A stretch of 11,420 nt of DNA, taken from contig DFIE01000115.1 of NCBI GenBank assembly GCA_002372735.1, positions 1 to 11,420 on the forward strand, written 5' to 3'. The stretch comes from Clostridiales bacterium UBA3705 (GTDB taxonomy: Bacteria; Bacillota_A; Clostridia; Oscillospirales; Oscillospiraceae). Positions 1 to 6,627 of the stretch are shown here, piece after piece; within the stretch, counting starts at the first letter, position 1; each line of letters starts with the position of its first letter. Both the position numbers and the translations under genes were made by a program. Under the pieces are notes generated by a model. The model was not told where the DNA came from. It saw nothing but the letters and a program-made list of their open reading frames with translations, and did not search any database.

Positions 1-3000
1 CGCCGGGGACGCCCACAGCAGGCTCGGTGGTCACGACGTAGGTGGTGTTCACGGTCTCCTCGACCACGTGGGTCTCGTCGTTGGCGCAGATCACCTTGGC
101 GGTGACGGTGGCGTTGTCCTCGCTCCAGGTGTAGGTGGGCTGGCCGTAAGCGTGGCCGGTGGCGGGGATGGCCTTGGTCTCACGGGAGATTTCGGCATTG
201 CAGACGGTGCAGTAGAGGACCTCATCGTAGCTGCCCTGCTCTTCACAGGTGGCGGGAATCTCGTTCTCGCGGACGGGCTCGCCGGGGGTGTGGGCCAGCT
301 GGTCCAGCTGCTTGGTGGCCCGGGAGAGCTCGGCGTTGCAGACGGTGCAGTAGACGACCTCGTCATAGCTGCCCGCGGCGGTGCAGGTGGGGGGAATCTC
401 GTTCTCGCGGACGGGCTCGCCGGGGGTGTGGCCGGTGGCGGGCAGCACAATGTCCGTCAGATCCACGGTCAGCTCCTCGTCCTCAAACTTCTTGCCGTAG
501 AGCTCGCAGGAGAGGTCTGCGCAGTAGTAGTAGGGCTTTTCGCCGTCCTCGGTGCAGGTGGCAGGCCGGCCGGCGGAGTACTGCACGTCATGGACGTGCT
601 CTGCTTCACGGAGAATGGTGGTGTAATAGGCGGTGCTGGCCTCGCCCTCGGTGAGCTTATAAATCTCCAGGGTGACGGTACCGGAGGGATTGGTGTTGCT
701 AATGGCGCCGCCCATGCGCCAGTACATATTGGAGGTCAGATCGGTGCGGTAGGACAGGTACCGGCTGTTGCCCACCAGGGCCAGATACCCGTTTCTGGTG
801 GTCAGGGTCCAGGCAGTCTTGCTGCCGGCGGTGTTGATGGCCAGGTTGTTGCTGCCGCTGGTGTAGAGATAGCCGTTGGTGGCATCGCCCAGGTACCAGC
901 CGCCGGAGGCTGCGGTGACGTCCAGATAATTCTTCTCGTTGGCCAGGACCGTCTCTACCTCCCCGTCAAAGGTGTACTTCTTCACGTAAGAGGTGCCGTT
1001 GGTTTCCTGGTACAGGGCCACATCGGTGCCCGCGGCGGTGATGACGATCTTGTCGCCCTCGGCCAGGGTGTCGGAGGTGGACATCTTGGTCAGCATGGGG
1101 GCAGTGCCGCCGGCCACGCTGTAGGTGTACAGGGCCTTCAGGGTGATATCCGCCTTGGGCTTGTACCGGCCGGAGAGAATCTGGGAGGGTTCATCGGGGA
1201 CGTTGTCGTAGTCCTCTGTCACCCAGCCCAGGAAGGTGTAGCCCTCGGGGGCCTCGGCAGTGGGCAGCTCTTCGCCGACCACGGAGTTGATGATCATGGC
1301 CGCGGGGGCGGTGATTCCCGCGGGGGTGGTAAAGGTGACGGTGTAGTCCGTGCCGGGGTCCAGCACGGGGGTGGTGGAGTAGTAGGTGACGCTGTCCTCC
1401 TCCGCCCGGTAGAGATTCACCCGGGCGCCGCCCTTGCTGGTGGTATAGCGGCCGTTGGAGCTGTCATAGGACAGGTAGTAATAGCCCTCGCTGTCGGTCT
1501 GGTTGTCCAAGTAGCCCTCCTCGGTATAGGCCCAGGCCAGGGCGCTGGCGGAGGGGTAGAGATACTCGGAGCTGTCCAGGCCCATGTACTTGCCGACAGC
1601 GGCGTTGTACAGGGTATAGCCGTTGCCGCTGGCAGCAGCCTGCCACAGCACCTTGGGCAGATTGGCGGCGCTGGCGGTGCAGAGCTCGTCGTTCAGGGTG
1701 ACGGACAGGGCGGTCAGGAAGTGGTTGTTGGCCACCACCGCGTTGCCCACGGCGTAGCCGGTGGTGCCGGAGATGGAGCCGCTCTCCACCAGGATATAGG
1801 TGCCGCCATTCTCAATCCCCTGGGCCAGGCGGTAGACAGTGCTGCCGTCGCCGGCCTCTGTGCGGGTGTACAGGGCGTGGAGGGTGACGCTGGCGGCGTT
1901 CACGGTGTAGCTTGCGCCGGGCTGGTAGAAGACGGGCTTGTCAGTGGTCTCGTCCAGGGTGTTCTCCACCCAGCCCCGGAAGGTCCAGCCCTCGGCATCG
2001 GGGGCGGAGGCGGGCAGGGTGACGGCATCCCCCAGGTAGGTGGAGGCAGTGCCCACCTGGACGCCGTTGGCCAGATAGGTCACGCCGGCAGGGGTCTTGG
2101 CCGCAAAATTGATGCGGATGGTGCAGTCGCTGGTGGGATTCACCAGGAAGGTGTTGCCGTTTTGGGTGACCGTGGCGGTGCCGGAGACCACCGTGTAGCT
2201 TGCGGCGTAGTAGCCGGTCTTGGGGCTGGCGGTGATGGTATAGCCATCCACGGAAACCGTGCCGTAGTTCGTGTTGTTGGAGGTGGCGGTGACAGTGTAG
2301 GTCTCGCCAAAGAGCTTCCAGGTGGAGTAGACGGTCTGCACTGCGTCTACGTTGCCGTGGCCGGGATATTCGTCCTCGCTGGAGACCACAATGGGGAAGG
2401 CCGCATGGTTCTTCACGGCGTTGGCCTCGGTATAGCTGCTGTAGGCGGGGTCCCAGCTGCCGTACTGGGACTTGGTCTTGGACAGGGCGTCCTTTACCAT
2501 GTCGCCGTCCTTGATGTAGCCCAGGATGGACTGCATATAGGTCTTTTCACCGGTGAAGGTGACGGACTGGGAGTAGCCGTAGACCGTCTCCACGCCCTTG
2601 TTGCGCAGGCCCTTGTACATGCCGTCGGTGGCCATGCCCAGGCAGATGCCCATGTAGAGCATGCTGTGGGGGGCGTTGGCGGTCATGTGGTTGGCAATGC
2701 AGGTGCCGGACACATAGGCGTAGCCGGAGCCCTTGAGACAGTGGTAGTAGGTGCCGTAGGCGCCGGTTTGGGCGGCGGTGTCAGCAGAGGTGACGCCGGT
2801 GCTGGTGGTCAGGCACAGGTAAGAGCAGTTGGCGCGGGAGGTGTAGTCCTCGTTGGAGCCCTCGTAGTCGGTGGTGCCGTGGGAGTCAAAGATGACCAGG
2901 CCGCACTGCTCCATGGTCCTGGCAATGTTGTCTACGTTGGCGTTGGTCATGGAATACCGCACGCCGGAGCCGCCGGTGGCCCCGTAGAGATTCTGCCACA

Positions 3001-3592
3001 TGGTCTTGTAGTAGGGGGAGTAGCTGGTAAAGGAGGAGTCAGAGTAGCTGGAGCTGGACTCCCAATAGGGCTGGATCAGGCCGATGTTGGTGGCCGTGGG
3101 GCTGCCGCCCCGGGTGGGCAGATAGTCCTCCAGCAGGGCCTGGGCGTCGGCCTCGGCCGCGGCGATCTCTGCGGGGGTGGGGTCGTTCACGGTGTTGTGA
3201 AGCTCCTCCTCCATCCGGGGGGAGTAGCAGCAGGGCATGCCGGTGGTGGTCTGCCACACCAGCAGGTCGCCGTTGCGCTGCAGGGTACCCGGCACATAGG
3301 TCTCAGAGGACTCTACCGCCTGGATCACCTGGGGGATCAGGGCGGAATAGTCCTGGGCGGTCATCTGCTCCGCCCCGCCCATAGCCTGGGCCGCCTGGGC
3401 CTTGACCAGATCGATGCGGGCAAAGACGTCCTCCTCCAGGATGGCGTCGTCGGCCTCGGTAAACACATGGACGGGCTCGGCGTCGCCCTTGACGCCGGTG
3501 GCGCCTGCCCCAAAGGAAAGGGTGGGCAGCAGACCCGCCACCATCACCAGGGCAAGCAGGATGGCAAAAAGCCGTTTCAGGTGTTTGCTCAT
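1..3592 (-). CDS. Large secreted clan CD (caspase/gingipain-like) peptidase-like protein with InlB-type and Cx2C repeats, C-terminus cut by window
   Basis: The reading frame runs on the minus strand from an ATG at 3592, with AAGGAG at 3601-3606 eight bases upstream, and leaves the window still open after 1197 residues. Residues 1 to about 31 are a signal peptide: KR at 6-7, a hydrophobic stretch, then SFGAGA. The N-terminal domain carries VIFDSHG (His238) and, 79 residues on, YMGICLG (Cys317), followed by LRNKGVETVYGYS. Strand-HG, strand-C, then a 'G-x-x-x-V-x-G' segment is the layout of clan CD cysteine peptidases such as gingipains and caspases. Further modules are a divergent InlB-like repeat (about 428-498), a Listeria-Bacteroides repeat (about 504-575), a carbohydrate-binding-like stretch (about 585-730), a second Listeria-Bacteroides repeat (about 748-823), a second lectin-like stretch (about 832-985), and Cys-x-x-Cys repeats (about 1001-1145). 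Export and modular repeats are seen directly. Peptidase activity is inferred, and the anchoring mode is unknown because the end is missing. Confidence 0.85.
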   Translation of the reverse strand, partial: MSKHLKRLFAILLALVMVAGLLPTLSFGAGATGVKGDAEPVHVFTEADDAILEEDVFARIDLVKAQAAQAMGGAEQMTAQDYSALIPQVIQAVESSETYVPGTLQRNGDLLVWQTTTGMPCCYSPRMEEELHNTVNDPTPAEIAAAEADAQALLEDYLPTRGGSPTATNIGLIQPYWESSSSYSDSSFTSYSPYYKTMWQNLYGATGGSGVRYSMTNANVDNIARTMEQCGLVIFDSHGTTDYEGSNEDYTSRANCSYLCLTTSTGVTSADTAAQTGAYGTYYHCLKGSGYAYVSGTCIANHMTANAPHSMLYMGICLGMATDGMYKGLRNKGVETVYGYSQSVTFTGEKTYMQSILGYIKDGDMVKDALSKTKSQYGSWDPAYSSYTEANAVKNHAAFPIVVSSEDEYPGHGNVDAVQTVYSTWKLFGETYTVTATSNNTNYGTVSVDGYTITASPKTGYYAASYTVVSGTATVTQNGNTFLVNPTSDCTIRINFAAKTPAGVTYLANGVQVGTASTYLGDAVTLPASAPDAEGWTFRGWVENTLDETTDKPVFYQPGASYTVNAASVTLHALYTRTEAGDGSTVYRLAQGIENGGTYILVESGSISGTTGYAVGNAVVANNHFLTALSVTLNDELCTASAANLPKVLWQAAASGNGYTLYNAAVGKYMGLDSSEYLYPSASALAWAYTEEGYLDNQTDSEGYYYLSYDSSNGRYTTSKGGARVNLYRAEEDSVTYYSTTPVLDPGTDYTVTFTTPAGITAPAAMIINSVVGEELPTAEAPEGYTFLGWVTEDYDNVPDEPSQILSGRYKPKADITLKALYTYSVAGGTAPMLTKMSTSDTLAEGDKIVITAAGTDVALYQETNGTSYVKKYTFDGEVETVLANEKNYLDVTAASGGWYLGDATNGYLYTSGSNNLAINTAGSKTAWTLTTRNGYLALVGNSRYLSYRTDLTSNMYWRMGGAISNTNPSGTVTLEIYKLTEGEASTAYYTTILREAEHVHDVQYSAGRPATCTEDGEKPYYYCADLSCELYGKKFEDEELTVDLTDIVLPATGHTPGEPVRENEIPPTCTAAGSYDEVVYCTVCNAELSRATKQLDQLAHTPGEPVRENEIPATCEEQGSYDEVLYCTVCNAEISRETKAIPATGHAYGQPTYTWSEDNATVTAKVICANDETHVVEETVNTTYVVTTEPAVGVPG
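184..431 (-). repeat. Two tandem 138-base units coding 46-residue Cys-x-x-Cys repeats
   Basis: Bases 184-293 and 322-431 match at a 138-base offset. Within them, 254-293 and 392-431 are identical over 40 bases. Each unit encodes HTPGEPVRENEIP, then TC, then YDEV-x-YCTVCNAE-x-SR-x-TK. A third, diverged unit lies upstream in the protein (about bases 430-590, with YYYC and LSCELYGKKFED). Such repeats are common in exported Clostridia proteins and may bind metal through paired cysteines, but that role is inferred. Confidence 0.85.
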
Positions 3593-3616
3593 TGTGAAAT
3601 CTCCTTACTGTTTTAT

Positions 3617-3639
3617 AAAAATCCCGCAAACTGCGCGGG
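3617..3639 (-). terminator. Terminator-like hairpin in the leader of the secreted protein gene
   Basis: Read on the minus strand, CCCGC and GCGGG (outer edges 3639 and 3623) form a 5-bp GC stem with a 7-base loop, then A and five T residues at 3617-3621. It lies between the predicted promoter and the ribosome binding site of the downstream gene. It could weaken readthrough from the HD-domain gene or act as an attenuator. The stem is short, so termination would be partial at best. Confidence 0.4.
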
Positions 3640-3656
3640 TGTCCTCACGCCTGTCT

Positions 3657-3684
3657 ATTGTATCACAGATTTCCCGTTTGTCCA
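3657..3684 (-). promoter_or_regulatory. Predicted promoter of the secreted protein gene
   Basis: On the minus strand, TGGACA (3684-3679, five of six matches to TTGACA) is separated by 16 bases from TACAAT (3662-3657, five of six matches to TATAAT). The -10 is preceded by TGA, giving an extended -10. Transcription would start near 3650, leaving a leader of roughly 58 bases that includes the hairpin at 3617-3639. Confidence 0.6.
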
Positions 3685-3711
3685 GAGGAAAGTGTGTAAT
3701 TATTTTGTGGA

Positions 3712-3751
3712 TTTGCATAAGTATACAGATGATTCATGCCAAATATGCAAA
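3712..3751. promoter_or_regulatory. Inverted repeat upstream of the secreted protein promoter, candidate operator
   Basis: TTTGCATA at 3712-3719 is the exact reverse complement of TATGCAAA at 3744-3751, with 24 bases between. Inside lie a short palindrome GTATAC (3721-3726) and the odd palindrome ATGATTCAT (3729-3737). The stretch is AT-rich, non-coding, and sits about 30 to 70 bases upstream of the predicted -35. A regulator site is possible; no regulator is identified. Confidence 0.3.
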
Positions 3752-3772
3752 CAAACAGCAGCAGGCCGGCAC

Positions 3773-4354
3773 TCAGCCCTCCAGGAAATAGGTGGCCTCA
3801 GAGTCCGCCACAGACAGGGCAAAGGCCAGGGGGAAGCGGGCCATGGCCTGGCCCACGGTGCGGGCGTCCTCCTCCCCGGAGAAGCCCATGTGATAGCGGA
3901 TGGCGAAGGCCTCGTCGTCGGACAGGTCCATGTACTTCATGACGATCCAGACGGACTTCTCCCCGTGGCCGTAGGGCAGGGGGTCTTCAAAATTATACGT
4001 GGGGACCTTTTGCCACACTCCCCGCTCGTCCTTGACGTTGCGGAAGCCGGCCTTGTAGCAGCCGATTTTGCACAGGTCATGGAGCAGGGCCACAATGGCA
4101 ATGGTCTCGTCAGAGTACCGCTCGGCGGTCATGCCGTAGAGCTGCTGCACCCGGGGCCGGGCCATATAGGCCTTGAGACAGTCATACACGTTCAGGCTGT
4201 GCTGGCACAGACCGCCGGCCACGGCGGAGTGGTACCGGGCGGAGGCAGGGGCGATAAAAAAGTCGGAATCCAGCAGATACTGGAGCAGGGCGTCGGCCCC
4301 GGGTCTGCGGATGTATTGGCGGTAGATGGCGATAAAGCGTTCCTTGGGTTCCAT
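3773..4354 (-). CDS. HD-domain phosphohydrolase-like protein
   Basis: A 193-residue soluble protein with the spaced metal-ligand pattern of the HD superfamily: His52 (CQHSLNVY), His92-Asp93 (LLHDLCKIG), His130 (YGHGEK), His155 (RYHMG) and Asp184 (VADSEA). HD proteins use such residues to hold one or two metal ions and cleave phosphate esters. The substrate cannot be told from the sequence, and the protein lacks extra domains such as the OB-fold of YhaM-type nucleases. The ATG at 4354 is preceded by AGGAG (4363-4367) eight bases away, which supports this start. The protein has no signal peptide or membrane segment, so it should be cytoplasmic. It has its own promoter, divergent from the MoxR operon, and no clear terminator after its stop, so some transcripts may run on toward the secreted protein gene. 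Confidence 0.9.
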   Translation of the reverse strand: MEPKERFIAIYRQYIRRPGADALLQYLLDSDFFIAPASARYHSAVAGGLCQHSLNVYDCLKAYMARPRVQQLYGMTAERYSDETIAIVALLHDLCKIGCYKAGFRNVKDERGVWQKVPTYNFEDPLPYGHGEKSVWIVMKYMDLSDDEAFAIRYHMGFSGEEDARTVGQAMARFPLAFALSVADSEATYFLEG

Positions 4355-4386
4355 ATGGGTGCTCTCCTGTTCCTGATGTTGTCTAC

Positions 4387-4415
4387 AGTATAGCCCATTG
4401 CCCGGTCTTTTGCAA
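4387..4415 (-). promoter_or_regulatory. Predicted promoter of the HD-domain gene
   Basis: On the minus strand, TTGCAA (4415-4410) and TATACT (4392-4387) are separated by exactly 17 bases. They match the consensus at four and five of six positions. The start of transcription would be near 4380, giving a short leader of about 26 bases that includes the AGGAG ribosome binding site. Confidence 0.6.
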
Positions 4416-4422
4416 GGACAAT

Positions 4423-4442
4423 TTCCCCGCCCCCATGGGGAA
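4423..4442. promoter_or_regulatory. Overlapping dyads between divergent promoters, candidate shared operator
   Basis: TTCCCC (4423-4428) and GGGGAA (4437-4442) are inverted copies with 8 bases between, and CCCCATGGGG (4431-4440) is a perfect 10-base palindrome overlapping them. The element lies almost midway between the -35 boxes of the two divergent promoters, where one regulator could reach both. Runs of C and G make chance matches more likely, so this is only a candidate. Confidence 0.25.
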
Positions 4443-4459
4443 GAATCCGAAAATAGGGA

Positions 4460-4488
4460 TTTCCTTTTGGGCCGAAATATAGTATAAT
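4460..4488 (+). promoter_or_regulatory. Predicted promoter of the MoxR operon
   Basis: A perfect TATAAT lies at 4483-4488 in an AT-rich island. The -35 region, 17 bases upstream at 4460-4465, reads TTTCCT and is weak. Transcription would start near 4495, about 40 bases before the MoxR start. TTCCTT (4461-4466) and AAGGAA (4493-4498) form an inverted pair around the -10, which could be an operator or chance. Confidence 0.55.
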
Positions 4489-4535
4489 ATTAAGGAATAT
4501 ACCCCTAGAATTCTCTGATCAACCGGGAGGCTGCT

Positions 4536-5489
4536 ATGGAAATCAAACGCGCTGCGGAGATTCTCTCCGCCCTGAAGGAAAACATCGGCAAAGTCATTGT
4601 GGGCCGGGAACAGACCGTGGAGCTGCTGCTCACCGCCCTGTGCTGCGGCGGCCATGTGCTGCTGGAGGACGTGCCCGGCACCGGCAAAACCACCCTGGCC
4701 AAGAGTCTGGCCCGGAGCCTGGACGTGGAGTTCCGCCGCATCCAGTTTACCCCGGATCTGCTGCCCTCCGACGTGACGGGGCTGAACTACTACAACCAGA
4801 AGCAGGGAGAGTTTGTCTTCCGCCCGGGCCCGGTGTTTACCAACATCCTGCTGGCCGACGAGATCAACCGGGCCACCCCCAGAACCCAATCCGCCCTGCT
4901 GGAGTGTATGGAGGAGCGCCAGGTCACCATGGACGGCGTGACCCGCCGGCTGGAGCCCCCCTTCCTGGTCATTGCCACCCAAAACCCCATTGAGACCGCC
5001 GGCACCTTCCCCCTGCCCGAGGCCCAGATGGACCGGTTTTTGATGATGCTCTCCATGGGCCTGCCCCAGCGGCAGGAGGAGATTGCCATCCTGGAGCGGT
5101 TTTTGACCGACGACCCCCTGGCAGAGCTGCACAGCGTGTGCCGGCAGGAGGAGCTGCTGGAGCTGCAGCGCCTGCGCAGGAGCGTGTACATCCACCCCCA
5201 GCTGCTGGGCTATATTGCAGACCTGGTCATCGCCACCCGGGACGCCGTCACCGCGGTGCTGGGGGTCAGCCCCCGGGGCTCCCTGGCCCTGTGCGCCGCC
5301 GCCCGGGCCTACGCCATGCTCCAGGGCAGAAGCTATGTGGTGCCTGAGGACATCAAGCTGCTCAGCGTGCCGGTGCTGGCCCACCGGATCACCCTGCAGC
5401 AGGGGGCCTTTGACCGCCACAGCAGCGAGCAGCGCATCCGCGCCCTGCTGGAGCAGGTGCCCGTGCCCACCGAAAACTGGACCCGCTGA
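4536..5489 (+). CDS. MoxR-family AAA+ ATPase
   Basis: A 317-residue protein with the complete MoxR signature. It has Walker A (DVPGTGKTT, Lys51), Walker B (LLADEIN, Asp108-Glu109), sensor 1 (ATQNP, Asn150), an arginine-finger region (QMDRF, Arg167) and sensor 2 (GVSPRGS, Arg247), followed by the helical lid domain. MoxR ATPases are cytoplasmic ring-forming chaperones that act on partner proteins with von Willebrand-type domains. The ATG at 4536 follows GGGAGG (4525-4530) by five bases. It opens a six-gene plus-strand run, and its immediate partner is a DUF58 protein, the classic pairing for this family. The exact client is not known. Length and motifs are normal for the family, with nothing missing. 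Confidence 0.95.
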   Translation: MEIKRAAEILSALKENIGKVIVGREQTVELLLTALCCGGHVLLEDVPGTGKTTLAKSLARSLDVEFRRIQFTPDLLPSDVTGLNYYNQKQGEFVFRPGPVFTNILLADEINRATPRTQSALLECMEERQVTMDGVTRRLEPPFLVIATQNPIETAGTFPLPEAQMDRFLMMLSMGLPQRQEEIAILERFLTDDPLAELHSVCRQEELLELQRLRRSVYIHPQLLGYIADLVIATRDAVTAVLGVSPRGSLALCAAARAYAMLQGRSYVVPEDIKLLSVPVLAHRITLQQGAFDRHSSEQRIRALLEQVPVPTENWTR

Positions 5490-5532
5490 CCCCGGGCCGC
5501 CAGATCCCTGCCCGAGAGGAGGTGCGCCGGAT

Positions 5533-6627
5533 TTGACCATTCTTTGGATTTTTGTGGGTGCCGCCCTGCTGTATCTGCTGCAGCGGGCGCTGTACACCCG
5601 GTATTGGGACGCGGGGCTGACCATCCGCACCCGGTTTGAGGTGCCCGCGGTCACCGCCGGGCAGGAGGTCCGGCTGGTGGAGCAGGTGGAAAACCGGAAG
5701 CTGCTGCCCCTGCCCATCTTCGGCTACGAATACTGCCTGGACCGGAACTATGCCCTGCTGCGGGATGAGAAAACCATGCCCATCCGCGTCCGCTACCGGC
5801 TCAGCCTGCCCCCCCGGCGGGCTGTGCACAACGTCACCACTCTGCCCCCCCTGGCCCGGGGGATCTACACCCTGGCCGACGGCCGCCTGGAGGGCCAGGA
5901 TCTTTTGATGACCGCCCAGATGCACCGGGGCTTTTACAGCACCGCCCGGCTGGTGGTCTACCCGGCAAAGCTGCCCGCCGGCAAGCTCGCCCTCCCCTTC
6001 CGGACGGTGATGGGCACAGTGCTCACCCGGCGCTACGCCCAGGAGGACCCCTTTGAGCTGCGGGGCATCCGGCCCTATGAGATCTACGACTCCATGCGCT
6101 CCATCAACTGGAAGGCCAGCGCCCGCACCGGCGAGCTGAAGGTCAACCAGCACGCCTACACCACCGACGAGGCCCTGCTGCTGCTTTTGAACATCTGCGA
6201 CGGCACCGAGGAGGAGCAGGAGACCCTGATCAGCATGGCCTCCTCTCTGAGTGAGCTGTTTTTGCGCCGGGGCGTCAGCGTGGCGCTGCGGTCCAACGCC
6301 AGGAGCTGCCTGACCACCGCGGGAATCTCCGTCCCCGCCGGGGGCGGCAGCAGCCACCAAACCGTCATTGACGAGGCCCTGGCCCAGATTAAGCTGGCCG
6401 CTGCCCCCACCATGGCCTTTGCGGACTTTTTGGACCGGCAGGACCGCCGGGAGCTCCGGGGCTTTTTGCCCGTGGTGCTGTCCCAGCAGGCCCGGCCGGA
6501 GGATCTGGCCGCCTACGGCCGGCTCACCGGCAGCGGGGGCGGCTACTTTCTCAGCGCACAGGCGGCAGCCCAGCCCGGCCAGGGCTTTACGGTGCTGCCC
6601 ATCGGTCCGGAGGAGGTGACGGCATGA
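5533..6627 (+). CDS. DUF58 domain protein (MoxR partner), TTG start
   Basis: The protein is 364 residues if translation begins at TTG 5533, which follows a perfect AGGAGG (5517-5522) by ten bases. The frame is open further upstream, but that part overlaps the MoxR gene and has no comparable signal. A short hydrophobic segment at residues 2-15 likely anchors it in the membrane. The DUF58 core is visible at residues 177-197 (RGIRPYE, then a segment ending INWKASA), where the Arg, Trp and Ala-Arg residues are those conserved in the family. The part that follows is expected to have a von Willebrand A-like fold. DUF58 proteins occur beside MoxR ATPases and are thought to be their membrane-linked clients or effectors. 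The stop overlaps the next start by four bases (ATGA), which suggests coupled translation. Confidence 0.92.
   Translation: MTILWIFVGAALLYLLQRALYTRYWDAGLTIRTRFEVPAVTAGQEVRLVEQVENRKLLPLPIFGYEYCLDRNYALLRDEKTMPIRVRYRLSLPPRRAVHNVTTLPPLARGIYTLADGRLEGQDLLMTAQMHRGFYSTARLVVYPAKLPAGKLALPFRTVMGTVLTRRYAQEDPFELRGIRPYEIYDSMRSINWKASARTGELKVNQHAYTTDEALLLLLNICDGTEEEQETLISMASSLSELFLRRGVSVALRSNARSCLTTAGISVPAGGGSSHQTVIDEALAQIKLAAAPTMAFADFLDRQDRRELRGFLPVVLSQQARPEDLAAYGRLTGSGGGYFLSAQAAAQPGQGFTVLPIGPEEVTA

Noticed and set aside
68..4393. A 1441-codon open frame on the plus strand, lying opposite the secreted protein and HD-domain genes
   Set aside because: It is antisense to two well-supported genes with start signals, signal peptide and HD motifs. 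Its product is a monotonous Gly/Ala/Val/Leu-rich sequence with no domain, as expected from the complement of GC-biased codons. No ribosome binding site or promoter is evident at its start.
5215..5532. Extension of the DUF58 frame upstream of 5533 into the MoxR gene
   Set aside because: The extra residues are Pro/Ser/Cys/Trp-rich shadow sequence in an overlapping frame, while TTG 5533 has a perfect AGGAGG and gives the usual DUF58 N-terminus with a membrane helix.
4383..5717. A 444-codon open frame on the minus strand opposite the MoxR gene
   Set aside because: It is opposite a complete MoxR ATPase with every catalytic motif, and its own product is low-complexity Gln/Gly/His-rich sequence without family features.
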